Shown here: positions 20,051-28,917 of the stretch, piece after piece
How positions within the stretch are numbered: position 1 is the first letter of the stretch
How the letters are laid out: each line of letters starts with the position of its first letter
Source: CAZVYN01 sp964631125
Lineage (GTDB): Bacteria; Eisenbacteria; RBG-16-71-46; CAIMUX01
Assembly (NCBI GenBank): GCA_964631125.1
Contig: CAZVYN010000001.1
Coordinates: 57,983 to 121,982, forward strand
Reading direction: 5' to 3'
DNA: 64,000 nt
Program-made: the position numbers and the translations under genes
Notes under the pieces: model-generated
The model's input: only the letters and a program-made list of their open reading frames with translations
The model's database searches: none
Told to the model about the DNA's origin: nothing

Positions 20051-20190
20051 CTCGGCGTACGCCACGAAGTCGTCCATCCCCGCGCGTAGGCGCCGCTCGC
20101 GCTCGCCCGAGAGGACATGCGCCGTCTTGGCGACGATCGGTGTGCGCCGCCCGTTCTCTCGCGCCCGGAGCGTCTGGACACTGTCGTCCG
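20048..20190 (-). pseudogene. Relic of a response-regulator receiver domain
   Basis: Reading the minus strand from about 20190 gives LRARENGRRTPIVAKTAHVL followed directly by SGERERRLRAGMDDFVAY, which matches the end of hybrid-kinase receiver domains (TPIVALTAHA...ERCLAAGMDDYLxKP). No start, no phospho-acceptor Asp and no kinase part are present; a stop lies just upstream in frame. It fills most of the gap between the exoprotein and the isocitrate dehydrogenase gene. Confidence 0.7.
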
Positions 20191-20243
20191 CAATCCCTTA
20201 GTTTCCCGCCTTTCCAGGACCCATCGAAGGAGAGCGAACCCGT

Positions 20244-21254
20244 ATGTGCCGCACCATCTGCCTCATCCCCGGCGACGGCATCGGGCCGGAAGTGACCGAA
20301 GCCACGAAGGAAATCCTCGCCGCCGCGGGCGCCGAGTTGGATTGGCTCGAGCTTCCCGCCGGCGCGGGCGCCATCGAGAAGCACGGCGAGGTCCTCCCGC
20401 AGAAGACGATCGAGGCGATCGAGCACCATCGCCTTGCGCTCAAGGGGCCGCTCACGACTCCGATCGGATCCGGCTTCTCGAGCATCAACGTGCGTCTGCG
20501 CAAGATCTTCGATCTCTATGCCGCCGTCCGACCGATCCGGAGCTTGCGCGGCGTGAAGACCCGCTACGACGACGTCGAGTTGGTCGTGATCCGCGAGAAC
20601 ACGGAGGGGCTGTACTCGGGACTCGAGCACGAGGTGGTCCCGGGCGTCGTCGAGAGCATCAAGGTGGCCACGAAGATGGGCTGCGAGCGCATCGCGCGCT
20701 ACGCCTTCCAGTACGCCCGCGAGCGCGGACGCAAGAAGGTCACCGTGATGCACAAGGCCAACATCATGAAGCTCTCCGACGGGCTGTTCATCTCTTCGGC
20801 GAAGAAGGTCCACGGCGAGATCGGCCAGGGGATCGAGTACGAAGAGATGATCATCGACAACGGCTGCATGCAGCTCGTGCGCGACCCGAGCCGCTTCGAC
20901 ATGCTGCTGCTGGAGAATCTCTACGGCGACATCTTGTCCGACTTGGGCGCGGGTCTCGTCGGAGGGCTGGGCGTGGTCCCCGGCGCCAACATCGGCGACG
21001 ACTGCGCCATCTTCGAGGCTGTGCATGGGAGTGCGCCCGACATCGCAGGTAAGAACGTAGCGAATCCGCTCGCCCTCACCATGAGCGCCGTCATGATGCT
21101 GAATCACATCGGACAGACGGCCGCCGGCGAGCGGATCAAGAACGCCTACAACGCGGTGCTCGCGGATGGGAACCCAGCAGAGGTCACGCGCGACATCGGC
21201 GGCCGCGCCGGCACGAAGGAATTCACGAAAGCGATGGTGCGCCGGATGAAGTAG
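20244..21254 (+). CDS. NAD-dependent isocitrate dehydrogenase
   Basis: Oxidative decarboxylation of isocitrate to 2-oxoglutarate in the TCA cycle. 336 residues with family motifs: CLIPGDGIGPEV, GPLTTPIGSGFSSINVRLRK, RENTEGLYSGLEHEVVPGVV, VTVMHKANIMKLSDGLF, FDMLLLENLYGDILSD and VHGSAPDIAGKN. The ENTEGxYSG plus HKANIMKLSDGLF combination fits the NAD-linked (IDH3-like) group rather than isopropylmalate dehydrogenase. It stands alone; a strong palindromic terminator lies 56 bases after its stop. Confidence 0.92.
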   Translation: MCRTICLIPGDGIGPEVTEATKEILAAAGAELDWLELPAGAGAIEKHGEVLPQKTIEAIEHHRLALKGPLTTPIGSGFSSINVRLRKIFDLYAAVRPIRSLRGVKTRYDDVELVVIRENTEGLYSGLEHEVVPGVVESIKVATKMGCERIARYAFQYARERGRKKVTVMHKANIMKLSDGLFISSAKKVHGEIGQGIEYEEMIIDNGCMQLVRDPSRFDMLLLENLYGDILSDLGAGLVGGLGVVPGANIGDDCAIFEAVHGSAPDIAGKNVANPLALTMSAVMMLNHIGQTAAGERIKNAYNAVLADGNPAEVTRDIGGRAGTKEFTKAMVRRMK

Positions 21255-21309
21255 CGCCTCGGACGGCGGCCGTCCGCGGCGCCCATTGCTGCGCCCTCGC
21301 GCGCATCAT

Positions 21310-21356
21310 GTGAAAATGGTGCAACTGTTGCCGGCAACAGTTGCACCATTTTTCAC
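21310..21356. terminator. Bidirectional terminator-like palindrome, GGTGCAACT family copy 1
   Basis: Left arm 21310-21332 and right arm 21333-21356 are complementary apart from one bulged base, with no loop at the GCC/GGC centre. A GGTGCAACTGTTGCC stem followed by ATTTTT has the form of an intrinsic terminator in both directions. The outer part (GTGAAAA) and the GGTGCAACT arm recur in the palindrome at 56949-57002. Confidence 0.8.
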
Positions 21357-21489
21357 AAACGACCCACTTCGCACCGGGCCGCTGGCCTGCCAAGCGGAGA
21401 TTCGATCCCGTGTAAGACGCCTGTAAGTCGCCCATCCGACACTTCCTTGCGCCGCATCCAAGCCGGATGCCGCCAGCAGGAGGTGCGTC

Positions 21490-22233
21490 ATGGATCGGAT
21501 GTTGCGGATTCTCTCCTCTTACGCGCTGATCTTCCTCGCCGCGATTCCGCTCTGGGCCTGTGGCCAGGCGTTCGAGGTCGCGGTCAGTTGGACGAGCGCG
21601 ACCACGGTCGAGGGGAAGGTCGAGCTCGACGGTGAAGTGAAGGTCTTCCAGGGAGTCGTCGGCAATACCGGCTGCATCGAGTGGGACATCGACGGCTGCA
21701 AGGGGAGGGTCTGCGGCATGCAGCAAGGCACGCCGTTCAAGATCACGTGCAAAGATCCGCTCCTCGCGGAGTGGCCGACGGCCTGGACGCTCACGAGCGC
21801 GACCTGGTCTGCGCCCAGTCTCGCGATGGGCGGCGCGCTGATCGTCGATCCAGCCGGGGCGTATGTTCTGCCCGACTCGTTCGGCGTGCTCACGACCGAT
21901 CCCGGATACAGCGCGTGGGTCCTGAAGCTCGACTTCCCGGGTCCGATCCCTCCCACCCACTTCGTGTTCGACCTGCACTACACCGTATTGCCGGGCAGCG
22001 AAACCGGCTGCATCAAGGGACTCGATGTCGCGGTGGTCGACTTGCTCTTCGGACCCGACTTCATCGTGCCGACCGCACCGGAACTCGGCGTCGACTTCAC
22101 GGCCTTCGACGAGAGCGACTTCAACGTCCTCTGTCTCGACGGCCCGCCCAGCAGCGGTGTAGACGAGGGAGAGGATCCGTCCCCGGCGCCTTGCACCTGG
22201 GGCAAGATCAAGACCCTCTATCGAGAGCCGTAG
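21490..22233 (+). CDS. Cys-rich secreted protein, possible lipoprotein
   Basis: 247 residues. The N-terminus is a signal peptide (RILSSYALIFLAAIPLWACG) with a Cys placed as in a lipobox, although Trp at -2 is unusual. The mature part has paired cysteines (GCIEWDIDGCKGRVCGMQQ; ITCKDPL; GSETGCIKGLD; NVLCLDGPP; APCTWGK), suggesting disulfides in the periplasm or outside the cell. AGGAGGTGCGTC precedes the ATG. No family recognised. Confidence 0.75.
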   Translation: MDRMLRILSSYALIFLAAIPLWACGQAFEVAVSWTSATTVEGKVELDGEVKVFQGVVGNTGCIEWDIDGCKGRVCGMQQGTPFKITCKDPLLAEWPTAWTLTSATWSAPSLAMGGALIVDPAGAYVLPDSFGVLTTDPGYSAWVLKLDFPGPIPPTHFVFDLHYTVLPGSETGCIKGLDVAVVDLLFGPDFIVPTAPELGVDFTAFDESDFNVLCLDGPPSSGVDEGEDPSPAPCTWGKIKTLYREP

Positions 22234-22261
22234 TCGGCTACTCGGCCGATCGGACGACGGC

Positions 22262-23048
22262 TTGGACTCGGCGTTCTCCGCGATCGTGCACGCCATCCCC
22301 TACGGGGGTCTCGCTCGCGGCGATCGTCGCGGTGACCTGGATTCACATTCGCCTCGCGCGCTCGGGCGATGGGGTGCTGACGCGGCCGTGGCTCATCGGC
22401 GCGACCACGTTGGGCGCCGGACTCGGCGGCAGACTCCACTTCTTGCTCGAGCGCGCCGCCTCGGGCGCGCCGACGTCTGACTTGCTGACAGCACTCGATC
22501 CGACCACAAGCGGATCGACATTTTTCGGCGCGGTGCTCGGTGGAGCGGTCGGCCTGGGGCTCGCTCGATCCCATCTGCCGCGGATGGGACTCGGCCGGCT
22601 CGCGGACCTGGGCGCCACTCCGTTTGCCGCGTCGATTTTCGTGGGGCGGATGGGCTGCCTCGTCGCCGGATGCTGTGTCGGACAGCCGACCGACGCGCCC
22701 TGGGGGTGGTCGGTGGCGACGTCTCTCCGAGTCCATCCGCTCCCGATTTATCTGGGCCTGTGGGCGCTCGTCGCGGCAGCGGCCGCGTCCGCCTGGACCC
22801 GCGCGGTGAACGCGTCCGCACCAAGCGAAAGTCGGCGTGACCGGCCGGGCGTGCACTTCTGGCGCTGGGCGTTCCTCTTCTCGGTCGGTCGCACCGTACT
22901 CGAGTCGTTCCGATGGCGAGCCGATTCGGGCGTGAATCCCGCTCAGGTCGAGTCGGTGATCTTCGCGTCGTTCGCGATCGGCTGGCTCTGGTGGGCCGCG
23001 AGATCCACACAGAACTCTCCGTCGAGGCAGGTCTCGAGGACGCGCTAG
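22262..23048 (+). pseudogene. Prolipoprotein diacylglyceryl transferase-like membrane protein, frameshifted near its start
   Basis: The main frame has an Lgt-like core: GRMGCLVAGCCVGQPTDAPWG (compare Lgt GRxGCFxxGCCYG) and a late FLFSVGRTVLESFRWRAD segment, with several membrane helices. The expected N-terminus (TTG 22262, AIVHAIPYGG) lies in another frame. Reducing the G5 run at 22304-22308 to four G would join them as HAIPYGVSLAAIVAVTW. An internal GTG at 22332 could give a shorter protein. It is a distant Lgt relative, so enzyme activity is not assured even if intact. Confidence 0.6.
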
Positions 23049-23126
23049 CCGTCATCCTGCGACGCTGGCCGGACCTCGATGATCGTCTGGCCGCCGACTC
23101 GCCGGGCGACTACAGTCGTGCGCCTC

Positions 23127-26100
23127 ATGTCTGCCCGCAACGTCGGTCTTCCCAGGCGGATCAGGGACATCGCGCGGCCGCGTCTGCTGCGCCTGCTGAA
23201 CGGCCGACACAAGATCGCCGTCGTCTCCGCGCCGGCCGGCTATGGCAAGACGACGCTCGCGCGCCAGTTCGCCCAGGCGCGCAGCGTGCTCTGGCACCGG
23301 GTCACGGCCGAGGATGGCGAACCGGCGCACCTCATGGCGGGGCTCCTCCGCGCCGGCCGACGCATGAGTCCGCCCGTCGGCGAGCAGACCGAAGCGGGCC
23401 TCGCGACGCGGCGCGACTTCGAACGCGACGGCGCGTTCCTCTCGTCCAGCCTGCTGCGCGAAGTGACGCCGACGCGCGGTCGGCGCTGGATCGTGCTGGA
23501 TGACCTGCACGCGCTCGCGCCGGACGCGGATTCACTGATCTGGCTGAGACGCTGGATTCAGCGGTCCGACCCGCGGCTCGGTTTCATCTTCACCTGTCGC
23601 GGAGATCCACCGCTGTCGCTGGAGCGATTCGCGTTGGAAGGCGGCGTCGCGCAGATCGGCGCTGACCATCTTGTCTTCGATCCCGAGGAGCAACGCCGCT
23701 TCGCGAAGGCGAACTTCGCAGCAGGTGAACCGACGGCGGAGTGGCGCGAGGCGGTACGCGGTTGGCCCGCGCGACTCGCGCTCCTGGCCCTGCGCGCGGC
23801 TCGACCGTCCGCGGCTCGGGGCGCGCCTCGCTCTGGGGACGGCCGTGAGGACGACGCCGGCGCGACCGAAGACGCGCGCCGCGAGCGGGTCTTCGCCTTC
23901 CTTGCGCAGGAGGTCTTCGAACCCCTGCCCGCCGATCTCCGTTGGGCCCTCTGCCGTGCGTCCCTTCTCGACTCTCTCGATCGCGACTCGGTCCGCGCGC
24001 TTCTCGGATCGCCAGCCGCCTCCGAACTCGAGCGATCGCTGCAACGGCGCGACCTCTTCGTCGAAGAGAGCCCAGAGTTGCGGCGCTTCCACCCCCTCTT
24101 CCACGCCTACCTGCGGAAGCGACTCGGGGAAGACCCGCGCGCGCCGGCGGTGCGACGTCGTATCCCGGCGGTCGCGCGAAAGCTGACGAAGGCGGGGGAG
24201 CCGCTCCGCGCCGTGCGACTGCTGGCCGAGGCCGGGCAGGGAAGTGCAGCGCTCGCTCTCTTCGACGAGGCCGCGCGCAGCGCTGGAGTGTCGCTCTCCT
24301 CCAACCTCGGGTCACTCGCCCACTGGCTCGACGACAAACTGTCGGGACACGCGCTGCCGACATCCCCTTGGCTCGAGTACCACGCGGGTCGACACGCGAG
24401 CCAGGCGCGCCAGTATGCGACCGGCAGGCTGCGACTGGCGCGCGCCGAAGAGTTCTTCGTCGCTGCGCGCGAGTGGACGCTCGCAGCGCAGGTCTTCCGG
24501 TCCGACCAGATCACCGCCCTGCAATCGGGACGTCACCGGGAGAGCCTGGAACGCGGCCGCGCGCTCCTGGAGCGGATGCCGCGTCGACAGAAGGCTGCGC
24601 GCGGATCGCTCATGGTCCAGATCGGCGACCTCTACCTGCACCTGGGCGATCCGGACGAAGCGCGGAGCTGGCTCACGCAGGCGGAGGAGTTGCTCCGCCG
24701 GAGCGGTCTGGAAATCGAACGGGCCGAAGCGGCGTTGCGTCGGGTCACGGTCGACTTCACCGCCGGACGTTGGGACCTGTATCTCGCGGAGGGTCAGAAG
24801 TCGCTCGCGGTCTTTCGGCGAGCGGGCTATGTAGGAAGGTCGATCTCGCTGCTGCTCAATCTCTCCGCGGCCTGTATCTACCTGGGACGGGAGGATCAGG
24901 CGCTCTCGCATCTCGACGAAGCGCGCACGCTGCTCGCGCACCAACCAACTCCCGGTCTGTCGGCGATCGAGGCGGTTCTGCGTTTCCGCGCTCTCTCCGA
25001 CTCGTCGAACACGGCGCCGGCCGTCGCACGCGCCATGACCCAGGAGCAGATCGCGCTGCGCGAGACCGCGGCGCACGGCTCTCCGTTGGCGTCGCTGGAG
25101 CTCTCGGTCTGGCGAGGCGTCTTCGCACGAAGGCGGGATCGACTGACGGAAGCCGATGCGCTCCTCCGCGGGGCCGTCGAAGAGGCGCGTCGGATCGAGT
25201 CACCCGCCTGGCTCACGCTCGCGCAGATGGAGTGGGCGCTTGTCTTCGGCTTGCGCGGAAGCGTCGCGCCGGCGCTGGAGATCCTGCAGTCGACCGCGGA
25301 TATGAGTCGTCGCCTCGGCGATCAGAAGGAGCTGGCGAGGAACTACCTCTATCGGGCGCGCCTCGAACTGGCGCGCGAAGCACCCGTCTGGAAGTCGCTG
25401 CGTTCGAAGTCGCTGCGCATCTTGGAGCGCGAGGACCATCTCGTGCTGCTGCGTAAGGAGCCGGCGCTCGCGCGTGCGCTCTCCGCCGCGCCCGACGAGA
25501 TGCGGGTTTCGCTCCCGGCCCGCGTCGTCCCGCGCCGCGACGCTCGCATCGAACTCGGGCTCCTGGGCGGGTTCGTGCTGGCTGTCGGTGGTCAGCCGGT
25601 CGCACTCCATCGACGCACCGCCGAAGCACTCATCGCCCTCCTCGCCCTGCGAGCCGGCCAAACCAGCAGTCGTGACGCCATCGGGGAAGCGCTCTGGCCG
25701 CGTCAATCGGCCGAATCGATCCGCAATCGCCTGGACGTCGCTCTCTCCACGGCGAGACGCGGGCTCGAGCCGGCCGTCGACAGCCGAGGGCCCTACCGCG
25801 TGCTGCAAAGTCAGTCCGGACTACTGCGGCTCGACCCCAACGGGATCGAACTCGACACCAAGCGGTTCGAAGAGTCGGCCGCTTCGGCGCAGCCCTGGAT
25901 GCGGCAGTTGCGGCGCCTGCGCGACGACACTCCTCTTTCCACCTCGGATCTCGCGGGTGCGCACGCTGCCGTCGCGAAGGCGCGCGCGGCGTACTCCGGC
26001 CCGCTGCTGCCCGAGTTTCCTGACGCCGCGTGGGCTGAGTCCGCCCGCCAGCATTTCGGCGAGCTGAATCGAAGGCTTCTCCTGGCGGCGGCTGAGATCG

Positions 26101-26330
26101 CGCTCGCGCAACGCCGAAACGAAGAGGCGCTCGCCCCGCTCCAGGAACTCGTCGCGAACGATCCGCTCGACGAGGAGGCCTGTCAGTTGCAGTTTCGCGC
26201 GCTCGCGGCCGCGGGGGATCGCGCTAGTGTCCTGCGCCGGTATCGTGCGTTTCGCACCCGGCTCCGCCACGAGCTGCAGACCGAGCCGAGTCCGCGCACC
26301 ATCGCGCTCGTGCGCTCGCTTCTCGCGTGA
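23127..26330 (+). CDS. MalT-like STAND ATPase regulator with C-terminal BTAD domain
   Basis: 1,067 residues. The N-terminal STAND/NTPase has Walker A APAGYGKTTLARQF (about residues 36-49), Walker B RRWIVLDDLHAL and the FIFTCRGDPPLSLERF sensor. A long TPR-like helical middle follows (about 330-800), then a winged-helix (LGLLGGFVLAVGGQPVALHR...ALLALRAGQTSSRDAIGEALWP) and a BTAD domain (SGPLLPEF...LVANDPLDEEACQLQFRAL). This resembles signal-integrating activators that bind DNA after ligand and ATP binding. No obvious target lies in the same operon. Start: ATG 23127; GTG 23115 is an alternative. Confidence 0.9.
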   Translation: MSARNVGLPRRIRDIARPRLLRLLNGRHKIAVVSAPAGYGKTTLARQFAQARSVLWHRVTAEDGEPAHLMAGLLRAGRRMSPPVGEQTEAGLATRRDFERDGAFLSSSLLREVTPTRGRRWIVLDDLHALAPDADSLIWLRRWIQRSDPRLGFIFTCRGDPPLSLERFALEGGVAQIGADHLVFDPEEQRRFAKANFAAGEPTAEWREAVRGWPARLALLALRAARPSAARGAPRSGDGREDDAGATEDARRERVFAFLAQEVFEPLPADLRWALCRASLLDSLDRDSVRALLGSPAASELERSLQRRDLFVEESPELRRFHPLFHAYLRKRLGEDPRAPAVRRRIPAVARKLTKAGEPLRAVRLLAEAGQGSAALALFDEAARSAGVSLSSNLGSLAHWLDDKLSGHALPTSPWLEYHAGRHASQARQYATGRLRLARAEEFFVAAREWTLAAQVFRSDQITALQSGRHRESLERGRALLERMPRRQKAARGSLMVQIGDLYLHLGDPDEARSWLTQAEELLRRSGLEIERAEAALRRVTVDFTAGRWDLYLAEGQKSLAVFRRAGYVGRSISLLLNLSAACIYLGREDQALSHLDEARTLLAHQPTPGLSAIEAVLRFRALSDSSNTAPAVARAMTQEQIALRETAAHGSPLASLELSVWRGVFARRRDRLTEADALLRGAVEEARRIESPAWLTLAQMEWALVFGLRGSVAPALEILQSTADMSRRLGDQKELARNYLYRARLELAREAPVWKSLRSKSLRILEREDHLVLLRKEPALARALSAAPDEMRVSLPARVVPRRDARIELGLLGGFVLAVGGQPVALHRRTAEALIALLALRAGQTSSRDAIGEALWPRQSAESIRNRLDVALSTARRGLEPAVDSRGPYRVLQSQSGLLRLDPNGIELDTKRFEESAASAQPWMRQLRRLRDDTPLSTSDLAGAHAAVAKARAAYSGPLLPEFPDAAWAESARQHFGELNRRLLLAAAEIALAQRRNEEALAPLQELVANDPLDEEACQLQFRALAAAGDRASVLRRYRAFRTRLRHELQTEPSPRTIALVRSLLA

Positions 26331-26333
26331 CGG

Positions 26334-28916
26334 CTACGGCCGCCGCGCGGGCCGACTCTCGGGACGCGCCGTGAGCGGATCGTCCGGCCAAGCGTGCCGC
26401 GGATAACGTCGGCGCAGTTCCGTTCGGATCTTCGGATAGACCCTGCTCCAGAAGCTGCCGAGATCACTTGTGATCTGCACCGGTCGTGAGTTCGGCGCGA
26501 GCAAATGGAGCACGACCGGAACCGATCCGCCCGCCACGGTCGGTGTCTTCTCGCTTCCGAAGAACTCCTGCAGCCGCCCGGCGACCACCGGCGCATCTCC
26601 GGGCCGGTACTCGACGCGCGCCGCACGCCCGCTCGGCAGCGTGATCTTGGCCGGCGCGTGTAGATCGAGCGCCCGCGCGAGATCCGCCGGAAGCAGCGTG
26701 AGAACCGCTGCACTCAACTTCGCCGAACGAAGTTCGGCGAAGCTCTTCCTTCCCTCACACAACATCCTCAACGCTTCCATCTCGATCGACTCCACCGAAG
26801 CCCCTCCGAGCGACGCCGCGAACTCCGGTCTCCACCCAAGCAAAGAAAGCAGCCGCGCTCGCAGCTCCTCCAACTCGAGATCTTCGCCTCGCGCCTTCTC
26901 CGGCGCTCGTTCGACCGCCGCCCACAACACGCGACTCGCCAAGTCGCGCTCGACCGCCCCGGTCGAGCGCTCTTCGAGCACCAGATCCCCGAGCATCACC
27001 CGACGCACGCCGACCACGCGCTCGGTCGTGTCATCAAACTGCGCCGCGTCCTCGCTGCGCAGTGCACCAGGCAGAACCTCGCGAATCCACTCCAGCTCCA
27101 CCTCCGAAGCCCGCTCCACCCTCACAAACCGCCCACCCCCGTCGCGCGCATCCGACGCGTCATGCGCCACGAAGTAGCGCCCCTCCCGCACGACCGACCG
27201 CGCATCCAAACGAACGCCGAGCCCGCCGACCATCACTCCGTCGGCGCGCCGCTCGGCGTGCCGACGCACGATGCGATCCGGATGCGCAGCCAATATGGCG
27301 AGCAGGAGTTGCTTCGAGCCGTCGCGCCTCGAAGCAACTCCTGCTCCGCTCCAACGGACCTGCGTCCGAGGCGCCGCCCGCCGGAGTTGCGCCGCACTCT
27401 GCAAAATCCTCCGCACCCCTCTCTCCTCCAACCCAGCCCACTCTCGCCCTTCGATCCGATGCGCCAGCCACAACAAGTCCGACCGATCGACCGTCTCCGC
27501 ACCTCCCGCACTCCCCGCACTCGCCTGCCCGCCGAACTGCGCCCGCCTCTCCACTCGCGGATCCCGCTCCTCCAACAGCGCGGCGACGAGACACGCCTCC
27601 TCGACCACCCCCCGCCGCGACGCCTCGACCAGTAGTCTCGCTGTCCTCGGCGAGACCGCCAGCGCCGCCATCCCTCGCCCGATCTCCGTCAGCCGCCAAG
27701 TCCCCGTCTCGGTCGCCCCGAACATCTCCAACAGTCTCAGCGCGCCATCGACGCGCTCCTCACTCGGCGCCGTCAACCACCCGAACTTCCGCGGATCGGT
27801 CGCACTCCACGCCAACAGTTGGAGCATCGCCCCCGTCAAATCGACCCGCGCTACCTCCGGATCACTCGATGGCGCCATTGCATCCTCGACGGAGCACGAG
27901 AAGAGCCGCACACAAGTCCCGGGCGCTTCGCGTCCGGCTCTGCCGGCTCGTTGAACCGCTGAATCCCGGGACACTCTCTCCGTCCGCAATGCATCCGTCC
28001 CACGCACCGGATCGAACCGAGCCACACGCTGGAGACCGCTGTCCACGACAGCGGTCACTCCTTCGACGGTGAGCGACGCCTCCGCCACGTTCGTCGAGAC
28101 GATCAGCCGCGGACGCAGTCCGCGACCAATCGCTCTCATCTGCTCTTCCAGCGCTAGCTCGCCATGCAACGGCATCACGTCGTACCCGTGTGTCGCCGCC
28201 AGCCCCGCCAACGCCCCCACACAACGCCGTATCTCCGCCGCCCCTGGGACGAAGACCAACACGCTCCCGTCGCCCCGCAGGTCACGCAGCAGCCCCGCCA
28301 CCGCCCGCGCGACCGCGACTTCCAACGCCTCCCCCTCCGCGCGCGCCTCGTGTCGCACCTCAACGGGATACGCGTTCGCCGCCACCTCCATCACCGGCGC
28401 GGCCTCCAGGTAGCCCGCCAACGGCGCGGCGTCGAGCGTCGCCGACATCACCAAGAGACAGAGATCGGGCCGCAACGCCCCCTGCGCTTCGCGCGCGAGC
28501 GCCAGGCAGAGATCTCCTTCCAGGCTGCGTTCGTGGAACTCGTCGAAGACGAGCGCGCCGATGCCCGAGAGCGAGGCGTCTTGCTGCAGATGCCGCAGGA
28601 GGATGCCGTCGGTGACGAAGCGCAAGCGGGTGCGCGCAGAGGCGCGTCGGTCGAAGCGAACTTGGTAGCCGACCTCTTCGCCGACCGCGACACCGCGTTC
28701 GAACGCGACGCGTTGGGCCGCGGCTCGCGCCGCCACGCGACGGGGCTCGAGCACCCAGACTTCGCCCGCGATCTCCTTCGAGTCGAGCAACGCAGGCGGC
28801 ACGCGCGTCGTCTTTCCCGTTCCGGGCGGCGCTTGTAGGATGAGCCGCCGCTCCCTCACCAGCCCGGCCACGATCGCGGCAAGGGACGCGTCGATCGGAA
28901 GGGACTGCCGTCTCAT
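26334..28916 (-). CDS. hrpB: ATP-dependent helicase HrpB
   Basis: DEAH-box helicase of the HrpB family, 860 residues. Walker A APPGTGKTTRVPPALL (29-44), DEFHERS (about 119-125), LVMSATLD, VSTNVAEASLTVEGVTAVVDSG and QRAGRAGREAPG are intact. The HrpB-specific C-terminal half has LLLAILAAHPDRI and a late PRHAWPDDPLTARP end. Its role in bacteria is poorly defined (RNA processing or export-linked phenotypes are known for relatives). Two strong inverted repeats lie within the coding sequence (26722-26746; 27300-27346). It ends four bases from the BTAD regulator, convergently. Confidence 0.95.
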   Translation of the reverse strand: MRRQSLPIDASLAAIVAGLVRERRLILQAPPGTGKTTRVPPALLDSKEIAGEVWVLEPRRVAARAAAQRVAFERGVAVGEEVGYQVRFDRRASARTRLRFVTDGILLRHLQQDASLSGIGALVFDEFHERSLEGDLCLALAREAQGALRPDLCLLVMSATLDAAPLAGYLEAAPVMEVAANAYPVEVRHEARAEGEALEVAVARAVAGLLRDLRGDGSVLVFVPGAAEIRRCVGALAGLAATHGYDVMPLHGELALEEQMRAIGRGLRPRLIVSTNVAEASLTVEGVTAVVDSGLQRVARFDPVRGTDALRTERVSRDSAVQRAGRAGREAPGTCVRLFSCSVEDAMAPSSDPEVARVDLTGAMLQLLAWSATDPRKFGWLTAPSEERVDGALRLLEMFGATETGTWRLTEIGRGMAALAVSPRTARLLVEASRRGVVEEACLVAALLEERDPRVERRAQFGGQASAGSAGGAETVDRSDLLWLAHRIEGREWAGLEERGVRRILQSAAQLRRAAPRTQVRWSGAGVASRRDGSKQLLLAILAAHPDRIVRRHAERRADGVMVGGLGVRLDARSVVREGRYFVAHDASDARDGGGRFVRVERASEVELEWIREVLPGALRSEDAAQFDDTTERVVGVRRVMLGDLVLEERSTGAVERDLASRVLWAAVERAPEKARGEDLELEELRARLLSLLGWRPEFAASLGGASVESIEMEALRMLCEGRKSFAELRSAKLSAAVLTLLPADLARALDLHAPAKITLPSGRAARVEYRPGDAPVVAGRLQEFFGSEKTPTVAGGSVPVVLHLLAPNSRPVQITSDLGSFWSRVYPKIRTELRRRYPRHAWPDDPLTARPESRPARRP
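26722..26746. repeat. 11-bp inverted repeat inside hrpB
   Basis: CTTCGCCGAAC, GAA, GTTCGGCGAAG: a perfect 11-bp stem with a three-base loop within the conserved region encoding KSFAELRSAKLS. It reads through in frame. Confidence 0.6.
27300..27346. repeat. 19-bp perfect inverted repeat inside hrpB
   Basis: Arm GAGCAGGAGTTGCTTCGAG at 27300-27318 and its exact complement at 27328-27346, with a nine-base loop. It encodes AGVASRRDGSKQLL just before the conserved LLLAxxPDRI motif, where the family normally has no such stretch, so it looks like an in-frame insertion of a palindromic element. Confidence 0.75.
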
Positions 28917-28917
28917 G

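Noticed and set aside
27062..28072. Long open frames on the plus strand opposite hrpB
   Set aside because: They are Pro/Ser/Arg-rich antisense frames of a well-conserved helicase gene; typical of high-GC DNA.
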